The notes under the pieces were generated by a model. The model was not told where the DNA came from. It made no database searches and worked only from the letters and a program-made list of their open reading frames with translations. The position numbers were made by a program, and so were the translations under genes. Below are positions 16,551 to 24,831 of a DNA stretch of 64,000 bases, in pieces. Source of the DNA: Streptomyces xanthii (GTDB taxonomy: Bacteria; Actinomycetota; Actinomycetes; Streptomycetales; Streptomycetaceae); NCBI RefSeq assembly GCF_014621695.1, contig NZ_CP061281.1:2666001-2730000 (forward strand), written 5' to 3'. How positions within the stretch are numbered: position 1 is the first letter of the stretch; every line of letters begins with the position of its first letter.

Positions 16551-17323
16551 GCGGGCGCGCCCCCTCCACCGAGGACGGGGACACCCGTGCCGGCGAGCGA
16601 ACGGCGCTCCGCGCGGGCCTCCGGCGAACGGTGCTTGAGGGCCTTGCGCAGCTGCGAGCGGCCGCGGTGGATCCGGCTGCGGACGGTGCCGAGCTTCACG
16701 CCCAGGGTCGCGGCGATCTCCTCGTAGGAGAGCCCCTCGATGTCGCACAGGACGACGGCGGCGCGGAACTCGGGCGCGAGCGTGTCGAGGGCCTGCTGCA
16801 CGTCGGCGTCGAAGTGCGCGTCGTTGAAGACCTGCTGCGGCGACGGGTCGCGGCTGGGCAGGCGCTCCGCGGCGTCGTCCCCGAGGGAGTCGAAGCGGAT
16901 GCGCTGCTTGCGGCGGACCATGTCCAGGAACAGGTTCGTCGTGATGCGGTGGAGCCAGCCCTCGAAGGTGCCCGGCGTGTACGTCGACAGCGAGCGGAAG
17001 ACGCGGACGAAGACCTCCTGAGTGAGATCCTCGGCGTCGTGCTGATTGCCGGTCAGGCGGTATGCGAGCCGGTAGACCCGGCCGCTGTGCGTGCTGACGA
17101 TCTCCTCCCAGGTGGGCGGAGTCCACGCCTTGGATTCCGCATCAGCGGCAAAGGTCGCGGTCTGCTGCGCGGAGTCAACGGTGCGGATTCGGTCAGCGGT
17201 GTCGGTCACGGATTTCGGCTCACCCGCTGACCTGAGAAAGCGCCGAAGCACTCCTCCCCGATCCACAGGCGCAGCCGCACCTCCCCTGTCGGCTCTGGTG
17301 GTGTCCAGTGGAGCCCCTACCAT
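16547..17323 (-). CDS. sigE: ECF RNA polymerase sigma factor (mycobacterial SigE type)
   Basis: Extracytoplasmic-function sigma factor, 258 aa. A non-conserved N-terminal extension of about 80 residues precedes region 2 ([20 protein letters not shown], then [19 protein letters not shown]) and region 4 ([20 protein letters not shown], followed by [17 protein letters not shown]), with a basic tail. Context (O-methyltransferase, rseA, htrA, tatB) identifies it as the orthologue of M. tuberculosis SigE; it is not the S. coelicolor cell-wall stress factor also called SigE. ATG 17323 follows GAGGTGG. It is probably autoregulated with rseA and released on envelope stress. The promoter lies in the divergent region shared with the methyltransferase. 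Confidence 0.92.
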   Translation of the reverse strand: MVGAPLDTTRADRGGAAAPVDRGGVLRRFLRSAGEPKSVTDTADRIRTVDSAQQTATFAADAESKAWTPPTWEEIVSTHSGRVYRLAYRLTGNQHDAEDLTQEVFVRVFRSLSTYTPGTFEGWLHRITTNLFLDMVRRKQRIRFDSLGDDAAERLPSRDPSPQQVFNDAHFDADVQQALDTLAPEFRAAVVLCDIEGLSYEEIAATLGVKLGTVRSRIHRGRSQLRKALKHRSPEARAERRSLAGTGVPVLGGGGAPA

Positions 17324-17545
17324 AGCCACCTCGCCCGTTAGCTCCGGATAAGCGTTTTTACTCAGATTTGCCACTCGGTCCGCGGGGGCCGCTCCGGCCT
17401 CCGGATGTGTCGCTGTGACCACGCACTGTCCCCCGCTTCTCCCCAGTCTTTCCCCCTGCCCTTCCAAACGCCCGGTCCCATCTGCGAGTTCCCGCCACCA
17501 ACGGATAAAGTCACGCGCAGGCAACCACGGGGACAGGAGAGGGCC
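17324..17545. promoter_or_regulatory. divergent promoter region sigE / O-methyltransferase
   Basis: This 222-bp region separates the two divergent genes and must hold both promoters. GAGGTGGCT forms the sigE ribosome binding site and AGGAG (17535-17539) that of the methyltransferase. I could not assign an ECF-type GGAAC/GTT promoter with confidence. Confidence 0.4.
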
Positions 17546-18178
17546 ATTACCGGCAACCGGCAGACGAGCTGGGCGTTCGCCGACGCCTTTGTCGCCGAGG
17601 ACGACGCGACCCGCTGGGCCCGCGACCGCGCCCGCGAGGCGGGACTGCGGTCGGTGTCCCCGGGCGCGGGCGCGGCGCTGCGGATGCTCGCCGCCACGGT
17701 GGAGGCCAAGGCCGTCGCCGAGATCGGTACGGGCACGGGCGTGTCCGGAATCCATCTGTTGCACGGGATGCGGCCGGACGGCGTGCTCACGACCGTGGAT
17801 CCGGAGCCGGAGCGGCAGCAGTTCGCCCGGCAGGCGTTCCGGGCGGCCGGCTTCGCCAGCAACCGGGCCCGGTTCATCCCGGGGCGGGCGCTCGACGTGC
17901 TGCCGCGGCTCGCGGACAGCGGGTACGACCTCGTCTTCTGCGACGGGGACCGGATGGAGAGTCTGGAGTACCTCGCTGAATCGTTGCGCCTGCTGCGGCC
18001 GGGCGGGCTCGTCTGCTTCGAGGGGGTCTTCTCGGACGGGCGGACCGTGGACTCGGGGCCGCAGCCGGTCGAGGTGGTGCGTGTGCGGGAGTTGCTCCGC
18101 GCGGTTCGGGAGTCCTCCGAGCTGGTGTCCTCGTTGCTGCCGGTCGGTGACGGGTTGCTCTGCGCCGTCAAGCGCTGA
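17546..18178 (+). CDS. O-methyltransferase (Rv1220c type), probable ATT start
   Basis: SAM-dependent class I O-methyltransferase of about 210 residues. Motif I is [11 protein letters not shown], followed by [32 protein letters not shown] and [17 protein letters not shown]. It diverges from sigE exactly as Rv1220c does in M. tuberculosis. The start is unusual: no ATG/GTG/TTG lies in frame near the homology start ([15 protein letters not shown]). An ATT at 17546 sits 6 nt after a clean AGGAG; the only standard codon upstream in frame is ATG 17405, which has no SD and adds 47 Pro/Cys-rich residues unlike the rest. I favour ATT initiation, but 17405 cannot be excluded. Confidence 0.8.
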   Translation: MTGNRQTSWAFADAFVAEDDATRWARDRAREAGLRSVSPGAGAALRMLAATVEAKAVAEIGTGTGVSGIHLLHGMRPDGVLTTVDPEPERQQFARQAFRAAGFASNRARFIPGRALDVLPRLADSGYDLVFCDGDRMESLEYLAESLRLLRPGGLVCFEGVFSDGRTVDSGPQPVEVVRVRELLRAVRESSELVSSLLPVGDGLLCAVKR

Positions 18179-18496
18179 GCCGGGGCCTTGGCTTGGCGGA
18201 GCTCGTTTCCGCCCTGTCGCCGTAGGGGGCCTGCCGGGTCGCGAGTGCGGCTCTCGTCGTGGCTGGTCGCGCAGTTCCCCGCGCCCCTGAGGGGCACACT
18301 CCGTGCGCCCCCACGGGCATGCTGCTCCCGCCCCGCGTGGCTGAAGGGCAAGCTCCGTGCGCCCCAGGAGGGGACGGTCGCGCCCTGCGGCGGAGCCGCT
18401 GATCAGGCCCTCTGGCCTGTGGGAGAAGGCGGACACACGACTGCCCCGGCACCGAGTGTGTGCCGGGGCAGTCGAAAAGGTATGGTCGCTTCCGCG
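18179..18496. repeat. intergenic region with dispersed palindromic repeat, copy A
   Basis: This convergent intergenic region contains GCTGGTCGCGCAGTTCCCCGCGCCCCTGAGGGG-like sequence (18262-18294), the core of a repeat also found near 39.3, 45.8 and 57.2 kb. A second shared module GCGGCGGAGCCGCTGAT (about 18385-18401) recurs near 39284. The copy lacks the complete closing arm seen at 57 kb, so it looks decayed. The DUF3117 terminator (18438-18474) lies at its right side. Confidence 0.7.
18438..18474 (-). terminator. terminator of the DUF3117 gene
   Basis: CGACTGCCCCGGCAC (18438-18452) and GTGCCGGGGCAGTCG (18460-18474) form a perfect 15-bp stem with a 7-nt loop, 22 bp downstream of the minus-strand stop codon at 18497. 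Confidence 0.85.
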
Positions 18497-18664
18497 TCAG
18501 CCGACGACCTTCTTCAGGGCGTCGCCGAGGGCGTCGGCCTCGTCGGGCGTCAGCTCCACCACGAGCCGACCGCCGCCTTCGAGCGGAACGCGCATGACGA
18601 TGCCCCGCCCCTCCTTGGTCACCTCGAGCGGGCCGTCACCCGTTCGCGGCTTCATGGCCGCCAT
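18497..18664 (-). CDS. DUF3117 small protein
   Basis: A 55-residue member of DUF3117, a short actinobacterial family of unknown function (Rv1211 in M. tuberculosis, from memory). It is nearly all conserved sequence: MAAMKPRTGDGPLEVTKEG, then RGIVMRVPLEGGGRLVVEL and TPDEADALGDALKKVVG. No membrane segment or metal site is present. ATG 18664 has AGGAAGGGG about 8 nt upstream; the longer in-frame ORF to 18742 is not supported. A promoter with -10 GATAAT (about 18757-18762, minus strand) precedes it and a strong terminator follows, so it is a single-gene unit. Confidence 0.9.
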   Translation of the reverse strand: MAAMKPRTGDGPLEVTKEGRGIVMRVPLEGGGRLVVELTPDEADALGDALKKVVG

Positions 18665-18994
18665 GCTCGTTCCCCTTCCTGAAACCAGCTCATCGTCAGC
18701 CGACGGCCCTCTGGACGGGCACACGTCACCGGCATCGAACACATTGCTTCCAGGCCATTATCCCGCATGGCGACACCCGATGACCAACATCAGTCCGCAT
18801 CGCTTGCGCAACGCGCTTGAGCAAAACCACCCAATTCGGCGATGTGGCTGCGATACTTCGCGCCTTCCACGGCCTCCGGGCGACAGATTTGTTTGACGCA
18901 GGTCACACACCGGGGGTGCTCCAAGCGTCGTGATCTCCGTCATGCTGAGCACGGAGACTAAGCGATCGCATAGGACGCAGAGGAGGGGTCCCCC
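18665..18994. promoter_or_regulatory. divergent promoter region DUF3117 / enoyl-CoA hydratase
   Basis: A 330-bp gene-free region. For DUF3117 a minus-strand pair TTGGTC (18781-18786) and GATAAT (18757-18762) is plausible. Toward the hydratase gene there is TTGACG near 18893 and a CTCCGT/ACGGAG dyad (18935-18956), then AGGAGGGG before ATG 18995. I see no coding sequence. Confidence 0.4.
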
Positions 18995-19798
18995 ATGGCG
19001 GACACCGTGCTGTACGAGGTGAGCGACGGACTCGCGACGATCACGATCAATCGCCCCGAGGCGATGAACGCGATGAACACCGAGGCCAAGGTCGCCCTCC
19101 GCGACGCGGCGCAGGCGGCCGCGGCCGACCCGGACGTGCGGGCGGTGCTGCTGACCGCGTCCGGGGACCGGGCGTTCTGCACCGGGCAGGACCTCAAGGA
19201 GCACCTCGCGTCGCTGGCGGCGGACCGTGAGAGCGGCGAGGGCCGCACCATGAGCACGGTGCGCGAGCACTACAACCCGATCGTGCGGGCGCTGACGCAG
19301 ATGCCCAAGCCCGTCGTGGCGGCGGTGAACGGCGTGGCGGCGGGTGCCGGTTTCGGGTTCGCGCTGTGCGCGGACTACCGGATCGTGGCGGACACGGCGT
19401 CGTTCACGACGGCGTTCGCCGGGGTCGCACTGACCGCCGACTCGGGCATCTCGTGGACGCTGCCGCGGCTGATCGGGGCCGGCCGCGCCGCCGACCTGCT
19501 GCTCTTCCCGCGCAGCCTCAAGGCGCAGGAAGCGTACGAGCTGGGGATCGCGAACCGGGTCGTGCCGGCTGCCGAGCTGCCCGAGGCGGCCCTGAAGGTG
19601 GCCCGCAAGCTCGCCGAGGGACCGACGGTCGCGTACGCCGCGCTGAAGGAGTCCCTCGCGTTCGGCGCGGGGCACTCGCTCGACGAGACGCTGGAGAAGG
19701 AGGACGAGCTGCAGGCGCGGGCCGGAGCCTCCGAGGACCACGTCATCGGCGTCCAGGCGTTCGTCGCCAAGGAGAAGCCGAAGTACGTCGGTCGCTGA
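18995..19798 (+). CDS. enoyl-CoA hydratase/isomerase family protein
   Basis: Crotonase-fold enzyme of 267 residues acting on an acyl-CoA. Expected elements are present: an N-terminal ATITINRPEAMNAMN, FCTGQDLKEH, the oxyanion-hole glycines in AAVNGVAAGAGFGFALCADY, and TADSGISWTLPRLIG followed by GAGRAADLLLF. The ADSGISW sequence resembles PaaG-type isomerases, in which an Asp replaces the second catalytic Glu, so isomerase activity in phenylacetate- or fatty-acid-like breakdown is possible; substrate unproven. AGGAGGGG precedes ATG 18995. It ends 8 bp before the convergent tag gene. Confidence 0.88.
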   Translation: MADTVLYEVSDGLATITINRPEAMNAMNTEAKVALRDAAQAAAADPDVRAVLLTASGDRAFCTGQDLKEHLASLAADRESGEGRTMSTVREHYNPIVRALTQMPKPVVAAVNGVAAGAGFGFALCADYRIVADTASFTTAFAGVALTADSGISWTLPRLIGAGRAADLLLFPRSLKAQEAYELGIANRVVPAAELPEAALKVARKLAEGPTVAYAALKESLAFGAGHSLDETLEKEDELQARAGASEDHVIGVQAFVAKEKPKYVGR

Positions 19799-19805
19799 GC
19801 CCGGC

Positions 19806-20408
19806 TCAGGCGCGCGGTGCGGTCGTGCGGACCCAGCAGTCGGCGAGATGGTCGTCGACCAGGCCGCATGCCTGCATCAGCGCGTAGGCCGTGGTGGGGC
19901 CGACGAAGCGCACGCCGCGCTTCTTCAGGTCCTTGGCCAGGGCCTTCGACTCGTCGGTGATCGCCGGGACCTCGCTCAGGGAGCGGGGTCCCGGCCCCTT
20001 GCGGCGGGTGGGGGCGTGCGACCGGATCAGGCGCTCCAGCTCGCCGGCCTCCCACTGCGCGAGCACGCGCGCGTTGGCCAGCGTCGCGTCGATCTTGGCG
20101 CGATTGCGGATGATGCCGGCGTCGGCCAGCAGGCGCTCGCGGTCCTTGTCCGTGAACCGGGCGACCTCCGCGATCTTGAAGCCGGCGAACGCGGCGCGGA
20201 AGCCCTCGCGGCGGCGCAGGATCGTGATCCAGGACAGGCCGGACTGGAAGGCCTCCAGGGTGAGCCGCTCGAAGAACGCGTCGTCGCCGCGCACCTCCCG
20301 GCCCCACTCCTCGTCGTGATACGCCATGTAGTCCTCGGAGGCCACGGCCCAGGGGCAGCGCGGCTTGCCGTCGGGGCCCGCGACGGCGCCGGTGACGGGC
20401 GTGCTCAT
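19806..20408 (-). CDS. tag: DNA-3-methyladenine glycosylase I
   Basis: TagI base-excision repair glycosylase (200 aa) removing 3-methyladenine from DNA. Diagnostic features: RCPWA with zinc-ligand Cys, YHDEEWG near the N-terminus, the helix LTLEAFQSGLSWITILRRR that holds the base pocket, and the C-terminal GPTTAYALMQACGLVDDHL with the second pair of zinc ligands (Cys/His). ATG 20408 overlaps the stop of the DivIVA-like gene by 4 bp (ATGA), so both are on one mRNA. The same neighbours (tag, Rv1209-like protein, folP2) occur in mycobacteria. Confidence 0.93.
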   Translation of the reverse strand: MSTPVTGAVAGPDGKPRCPWAVASEDYMAYHDEEWGREVRGDDAFFERLTLEAFQSGLSWITILRRREGFRAAFAGFKIAEVARFTDKDRERLLADAGIIRNRAKIDATLANARVLAQWEAGELERLIRSHAPTRRKGPGPRSLSEVPAITDESKALAKDLKKRGVRFVGPTTAYALMQACGLVDDHLADCWVRTTAPRA

Positions 20409-20833
20409 CGCTGGTCCTCCCCCGGCTCGGTGCCGAAGCCCGGCTCGGTGCCGAAGCCCGGCTCGGTGCCGAATCCTCCGGGCGGCGCGAAACCGCCGTG
20501 GCCGGGGCGGTGGTCCTGCGGGCCCGGCCGCGTGTGGGCGGTGGCGAGGGCCGACTCCAGCTCGGTGATGCGGGCGTCGCGCTCGGCGAGCTCGGCCCCC
20601 AGTCTGTTGAGCGCGTCATCGACCTCGGCCATGCGGTAGCCCCGCACCGCCGTCGGGAGGCGGAGCGCCTCGACGTCCGCGCGGGCCACCGGACGGTCCT
20701 GCGGCAGCGGGTCCGCGTAGAACTGCGACGGCGCGTCGCGCAGCGTGCCGCCGTCGCCCCCGCCGAGGACCGCGAGGGTCACCGCGCCGACGACCACGAC
20801 CAGCGCGACGACCAGAAACAAGAACATGAGCAT
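20405..20833 (-). CDS. membrane-anchored DivIVA-like protein
   Basis: A 142-residue protein with an N-terminal membrane helix (LMFLFLVVALVVVVGAVTLAVL), a short linker, a DivIVA-like motif (LPTAVRGYRMAEVDDALNRL) leading into a coiled coil (AELAERDARITELESALATA), and a Pro/Gly tail with three exact GFGTEP units. DivIVA motifs mark polar-growth and cell-division scaffolds, so a peripheral envelope role is likely, but the exact function is unknown. Start ATG 20833 lies after AGGGGA. It is translationally coupled to tag. By context it corresponds to Rv1209. Confidence 0.8.
   Translation of the reverse strand: MLMFLFLVVALVVVVGAVTLAVLGGGDGGTLRDAPSQFYADPLPQDRPVARADVEALRLPTAVRGYRMAEVDDALNRLGAELAERDARITELESALATAHTRPGPQDHRPGHGGFAPPGGFGTEPGFGTEPGFGTEPGEDQR
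20421..20474. repeat. three tandem 18-bp repeats (GFGTEP codons)
   Basis: The unit CCCGGCTCGGTGCCGAAG occurs three times head to tail (20421, 20439, 20457; last base of the third differs). It encodes the GFGTEP repeats at the C-terminus of the DivIVA-like protein and may vary in copy number between strains. Confidence 0.9.
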
Positions 20834-20979
20834 CCGTGGGGTCCCCTGGCTCGACCGGTGGCTCGGCCGGGCCGGTGTGGATCCGGCCCGAAACCGTCAG
20901 GGTCCGATCGTGCCATGCCGCACCGACAGTTAAGGTCGCAGGCGACCGATCAAGTGGGATCCAGAGGAGAGTCACAGGG

Positions 20980-21840
20980 ATGCTCAGGCTGGGCAGGCGC
21001 GAGTTCGCCGCCGACGAGCCGGTGATCATGGCGATCGTGAACCGGACCCCGGACTCCTTCTACGACCAGGGCGCCACGTTCCGGGACGAGCCGGCGCTCG
21101 CCCGGGTCGAGCAGGCGATCGCCGAGGGCGCCGAGATCGTGGACATCGGCGGGGTGAAGGCGGGCCCCGGCGAGGAGGTCGACGCCGACGAGGAGGCGCG
21201 GCGGACCGTCGGCTTCGTGGCCGAGGTCCGGCGGCGCTTCCCCGACGTGATCATCAGCGTCGACACCTGGCGCCACGAGGTCGGCGAGGCCGTGTGCGAG
21301 GCCGGTGCCGATCTGCTGAACGACGCCTGGGGCGGCGTGGATCCGAAGCTGGCCGAGGTCGCCGCGCGCCACCGGGTCGGGATCGTGTGCACGCACGCGG
21401 GCGGCGCGGAGCCGCGTACGCGGCCGCACCGGGTCGGCTACGAGGACGTCATGGCGGACATCCTGGACGTGACGGTGGGGCTCGCCGAGCGGGCCGTCGC
21501 GCTGGGCGTGCCGCGCGAGTCGGTGCTGATCGATCCGGGGCACGACTTCGGGAAGAACACGCGGCACTCGCTGGAGGCGACGCGACGGCTCCCGGAGATG
21601 GTGGAGACGGGCTGGCCGGTGCTCGTGTCGCTGTCCAACAAGGATTTCGTGGGCGAGACCCTGGACCGGCCGGTCAAGGAGCGGGTGATCGGGACGCTGG
21701 CGACGACCGCGGTGTCGGCGTGGCTGGGGGCGCAGGTCTACCGGGTGCACGAGGTCGCGGAGACCCGGCAGGTGCTCGACATGGTGGCGTCCATCGCGGG
21801 GCACCGGCCCCCGGCGGTCGCCCGCCGGGGACTGGCGTAG
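20980..21840 (+). CDS. folP: dihydropteroate synthase homologue (FolP2 type)
   Basis: Pterin-binding TIM-barrel protein of 286 residues related to dihydropteroate synthase. Visible motifs are IMAIVNRTPDSFYD, VDIGGVKAGPGEEVDADEE, ISVDTWRHEV, LLNDAWGGVDP and LIDPGHDFGKN. By synteny (tag, LOG gene) it matches mycobacterial FolP2, which I recall being unable to replace true DHPS; whether this copy makes folate is therefore open. ATG 20980 follows GAGGAG, although slightly distant. Unlike the Mtb locus, there is no glucosyl-3-phosphoglycerate synthase gene beside it. Confidence 0.85.
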   Translation: MLRLGRREFAADEPVIMAIVNRTPDSFYDQGATFRDEPALARVEQAIAEGAEIVDIGGVKAGPGEEVDADEEARRTVGFVAEVRRRFPDVIISVDTWRHEVGEAVCEAGADLLNDAWGGVDPKLAEVAARHRVGIVCTHAGGAEPRTRPHRVGYEDVMADILDVTVGLAERAVALGVPRESVLIDPGHDFGKNTRHSLEATRRLPEMVETGWPVLVSLSNKDFVGETLDRPVKERVIGTLATTAVSAWLGAQVYRVHEVAETRQVLDMVASIAGHRPPAVARRGLA

Positions 21841-21856
21841 CTCCAGGAGCGGCGGG

Positions 21857-22606
21857 TTACTTCCCGGTCTCCTTGGTGACCAGGGTGATGGCCTCCTCCA
21901 CGTCGTCCGTGACGTGGAACAGGAGCAGGTCGGCCTCGCCGGCCTTGCCCTGGGCGATCACCGTGTTCTTCAGCCAGTCGACCAGGCCGCTCCAGTACTG
22001 CGTGCCGAACAGGACGATCGGGAAGCGTGTCACCTTCGTGGTCTGCACGAGGGTGAGCGCCTCGAAGAGCTCGTCCAGGGTGCCGAGGCCGCCCGGCAGG
22101 ACCACGAAGCCCTGCGCGTACTTCACGAACATCGTCTTGCGGACGAAGAAGTAGCGGAAGTTCAGGCCCAGATCGACGTACTGGTTGAGGCCCTGCTCGA
22201 AGGGCAGCTCGATGCCGAGGCCGACGGAGATGCCCTTGGCCTCCACGGCGCCCTGGTTGGCCGCCTGCATGGCGCCGGGGCCGCCGCCGGTGATGACGGC
22301 GAAGCCGGCCTCGACCAGGGCCCGGCCGATGGCCACGCCCGACGCGTACTCCGGCGAGTCCTCGGGGGTGCGCGCGGAACCGAAGACGCTGATCGCGGGC
22401 GGCAGTTCGGCCAGGGTGCCGAACCCTTCGATGAACTCGGACTGGATGCGCAGGACCCGCCAGGGGTCGGTGTGCACCCAGCCCGAGGGGCCCTCCGTGT
22501 CGAGCAGACGCTGGTCGCTCGTCCCCGGCTGCACCTGGTCGCGCCTGCGGACCACAGGCCCTGTCAGCTGCTCCTTGGGACGCCGCTTGCCCTCCGGGTT
22601 GCTCAT
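21857..22606 (-). CDS. LOG family protein (Rossmann fold, TIGR00730 type)
   Basis: LONELY GUY-type nucleotide phosphoribohydrolase, 249 residues. The motif set is clear: ISVFGSARTPEDSPEY, VITGGGPGAMQAANQGA, RKTMFVKYAQGFVVLPGG and GTLDELFEALTLVQT, i.e. the PGGxGTxxE active site. Family members cleave AMP or cytokinin ribotides to free base and ribose 5-phosphate; the natural substrate here is unknown. ATG 22606 follows GGAAGGGAG. It is convergent with folP and downstream of dapE, matching Rv1205 in context. Confidence 0.9.
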   Translation of the reverse strand: MSNPEGKRRPKEQLTGPVVRRRDQVQPGTSDQRLLDTEGPSGWVHTDPWRVLRIQSEFIEGFGTLAELPPAISVFGSARTPEDSPEYASGVAIGRALVEAGFAVITGGGPGAMQAANQGAVEAKGISVGLGIELPFEQGLNQYVDLGLNFRYFFVRKTMFVKYAQGFVVLPGGLGTLDELFEALTLVQTTKVTRFPIVLFGTQYWSGLVDWLKNTVIAQGKAGEADLLLFHVTDDVEEAITLVTKETGK

Positions 22607-22709
22607 CGCCTGCTCCCTTCCTGCGTGGTGGACACGCACTTACGTAGAGCAAGGGTAGGTCTACGCGGGTTACAGGAGCGGGGCCACGCCGTATCGGGGC
22701 GAGGTCCGG

Positions 22710-23792
22710 TCAGGAAGCGGTCAGCCAGGAGGCGAGCACCTTCTCGGCCTCCAGGATGAGGGCCGTGTCGACGCGCTCGTCGATCTTGTGGGCGTAGATC
22801 GGGTTGCCCGGCCCGTAGTTGACCGCGGGGACGCCGAGGGCGCTGAAGCGGGAGACGTCGGTCCAGCCGAACTTGGGGCGCGGCTCGCCGCCGACGGCGG
22901 CCAGGAACGCGGCCGCGGCGGGGTGCGTGAGGCCGGGCCGGGCGCCGCCGGTGTGGTCGTCGACGACGAACTCCTCGATCGGGCAGTCGGCGAAGAAGTC
23001 GCGGACGAACTGCTCGGCCTCCTCCATCGAGCGGTCCGGCGCGTAGCGGAAGTTGACCGTGACGGCGCACGCGTCGGGGATCACGTTCGTGGCGACGTAG
23101 CCCTCGATGCGGACCGCGTTGAGGCCCTCGTGGAACTCCAGGCCGTCCACGACCGGCTTGCGCGGCTCGTAGGCGGCGAGCTTCTCCAGGACGGGCGCGG
23201 CGGCGTGGATCGCGTTCTTGCCCATCCACGCGCGCGCGGAGTGGGCGCGCTCGCCCTTCACCTTGAGGATGACGCGCAGGGTGCCCTGGCAGCCGCCCTC
23301 GACGAGGCCCTCGGTGCCCTCCAGGAGGATCGCGAAGTCACCCGCGAGCCAGTCGGGGTGGGCGTCGGCCACATGCCCGAGTCCGTTGAGGTGTGCGGCC
23401 ACTTCTTCGTTGTCGTAGAAGACGAACGTGAGGTCGCGGTTGGGTTCGGTGACCGTCTGGGCGATGCGGAGCTGGACCGCGACGCCGGACTTCATGTCGC
23501 TGGTGCCGCAGCCCCACAGGGTGCCGTCCGGGTCGAGGCGGGACGGCACGTTGTCCGCGATCGGGACGGTGTCGATGTGGCCGGCGAGGATGACGCGCTC
23601 GGCGCGGCCGAGGTTCGTGCGGGCCACCACGTTGTTCCCGTACCGGTCGACCTGGAGGTGCGGCAGGGCGCGCAGGGCCGCCTCGACGGCGTCGGCGAGC
23701 TCTTTCTCGCTGCCGCTGGGCGAGGGGAAATCGACCAGCTGGGCGGTGAGGCGGGCGGCGTCCTGGGTGAGGTCGAGCGCGGTGCGGTCCAT
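22710..23792 (-). CDS. dapE: succinyl-diaminopimelate desuccinylase
   Basis: M20 metallopeptidase-family DapE (360 aa), hydrolysing N-succinyl-LL-diaminopimelate in lysine and peptidoglycan precursor synthesis. Zinc-site motifs: ILAGHIDTVP, WGCGTSDMKSG, VFYDNEEVAA and the dimerisation lid with VATNVIPDACAVTVNFRYAP. ATG 23792 has no SD, but TAGGCT lies six nt upstream, a typical leaderless start. It diverges from the lysozyme-like gene (also leaderless), so two -10 elements face away from each other within about 100 bp. dapC lies 2 kb further on, so two lysine-pathway steps are clustered. Confidence 0.92.
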   Translation of the reverse strand: MDRTALDLTQDAARLTAQLVDFPSPSGSEKELADAVEAALRALPHLQVDRYGNNVVARTNLGRAERVILAGHIDTVPIADNVPSRLDPDGTLWGCGTSDMKSGVAVQLRIAQTVTEPNRDLTFVFYDNEEVAAHLNGLGHVADAHPDWLAGDFAILLEGTEGLVEGGCQGTLRVILKVKGERAHSARAWMGKNAIHAAAPVLEKLAAYEPRKPVVDGLEFHEGLNAVRIEGYVATNVIPDACAVTVNFRYAPDRSMEEAEQFVRDFFADCPIEEFVVDDHTGGARPGLTHPAAAAFLAAVGGEPRPKFGWTDVSRFSALGVPAVNYGPGNPIYAHKIDERVDTALILEAEKVLASWLTAS

Positions 23793-23889
23793 GGCGCCGA
23801 GCCTATCCCGGAGGCCCGCCGGGCAGGCTCCGCAGGCCCGTCGGGCGGGCTCCCGCTGTGCTGTCGGAGGGCTCCAGTACCTTGGACGC
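23793..23889. promoter_or_regulatory. divergent leaderless promoters dapE / lysozyme-like gene
   Basis: In 97 bp there are two start-proximal -10 boxes: TAGGCT on the minus strand six nt before dapE ATG 23792, and TACCTT on the plus strand six nt before GTG 23890. Neither gene has a Shine-Dalgarno. Their -35 regions overlap, so expression may be linked. Confidence 0.6.
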
Positions 23890-24831
23890 GTGCCTGAGCC
23901 CCGTGTTCCCTTCCGGCGCGCCCGCCTCCTGCGGTTGGGCGCCGCCGTCGTCGTGCTGCTCGCGGTGGCGACGTACGTGGCGGTGCAGTACGCGACCGGC
24001 GGCCGGACCACGCCGAAGTGCGTCGTGGTGTCGGCCAACGGGGACGGGGCGAGCTACGAGTTCACGGCGGAGCAGGCGGTGAACGCGGCGACGATCTCGG
24101 CCGTCGGCACCTCGCGCGGGATGCCCGAGCGGGCCGTCACGATCGCGCTGGCGACGTCCCTGCAGGAGTCCGGGCTGCGGAACATCGACTACGGGGACCG
24201 GGACTCGCTGGGCCTGTTCCAGCAGCGGCCCTCGGAGGGCTGGGGCACGGCCGCCCAGATCATGGACCCGGGGTACGCGGCGGACCGGTTCTACGCGCAT
24301 CTGGCGAAGATCCCCGGGTACTCGCGGCTGCCGCTGACGGTGGCCGCGCAGCGGGTGCAGCGCAGCGGCTATCCGCAGGCGTACGCCAAGCACGAGCCGG
24401 ACGCGACGCTCCTGGCCGCCGCGCTGACCGGCCGGGCGGCGGCCTCGCTGACCTGTGAGGGCCGGCCGGGCGGCACCGAGGCGGTGAGTTCCGGCGACCC
24501 CGCGCGCGTGAGAGCGGCGCTGGTGCGGGACTTCGGCAAGGACCTGGCGCCGGTCGCGGACCGCGAGCAGCGGTCGGTACGGGTCCCGGTGGCGACGGTG
24601 CTGGACGCGCCGGAGGGCGGCGACCGGCAGCGCGGCTGGGAGCTCGCGCAGTGGGCGGTGGCCAACTCCTCGGCTCTGCGCATCGAGCGGGTCTCCTACG
24701 CGGGCCGCGAGTGGGCCGCGGGTGAGAACGGCGGCGCGTGGAGCCGGGCGGCGAAGGAGAAGGCCCGGGGCTCCGCGCGGGGCGGCTCGGCGACGCCTGC
24801 GGGCGAGGTCCGGATCATCACCGGCCGGTGA
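23890..24831 (+). CDS. exported lysozyme-like protein, possible peptidoglycan hydrolase
   Basis: A 313-residue protein with an N-terminal signal anchor (LLRLGAAVVVLLAVATYVAV) followed by an extracytoplasmic domain. The segment IALATSLQESGLRN-IDYGDRDSLGLFQQR resembles the lysozyme-like fold of soluble lytic transglycosylases, with Glu in QESGL at the catalytic position and the SLGLFQQR strand; DPGYAADRFYAHLAKIPGY follows. The second half is variable, ending in a basic Gly/Ser/Ala tail. Similar proteins are often annotated simply as hypothetical. GTG 23890 has a TACCTT box six nt before it and no SD (leaderless). Cell-wall activity is inferred, not shown. Confidence 0.75.
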   Translation: MPEPRVPFRRARLLRLGAAVVVLLAVATYVAVQYATGGRTTPKCVVVSANGDGASYEFTAEQAVNAATISAVGTSRGMPERAVTIALATSLQESGLRNIDYGDRDSLGLFQQRPSEGWGTAAQIMDPGYAADRFYAHLAKIPGYSRLPLTVAAQRVQRSGYPQAYAKHEPDATLLAAALTGRAAASLTCEGRPGGTEAVSSGDPARVRAALVRDFGKDLAPVADREQRSVRVPVATVLDAPEGGDRQRGWELAQWAVANSSALRIERVSYAGREWAAGENGGAWSRAAKEKARGSARGGSATPAGEVRIITGR

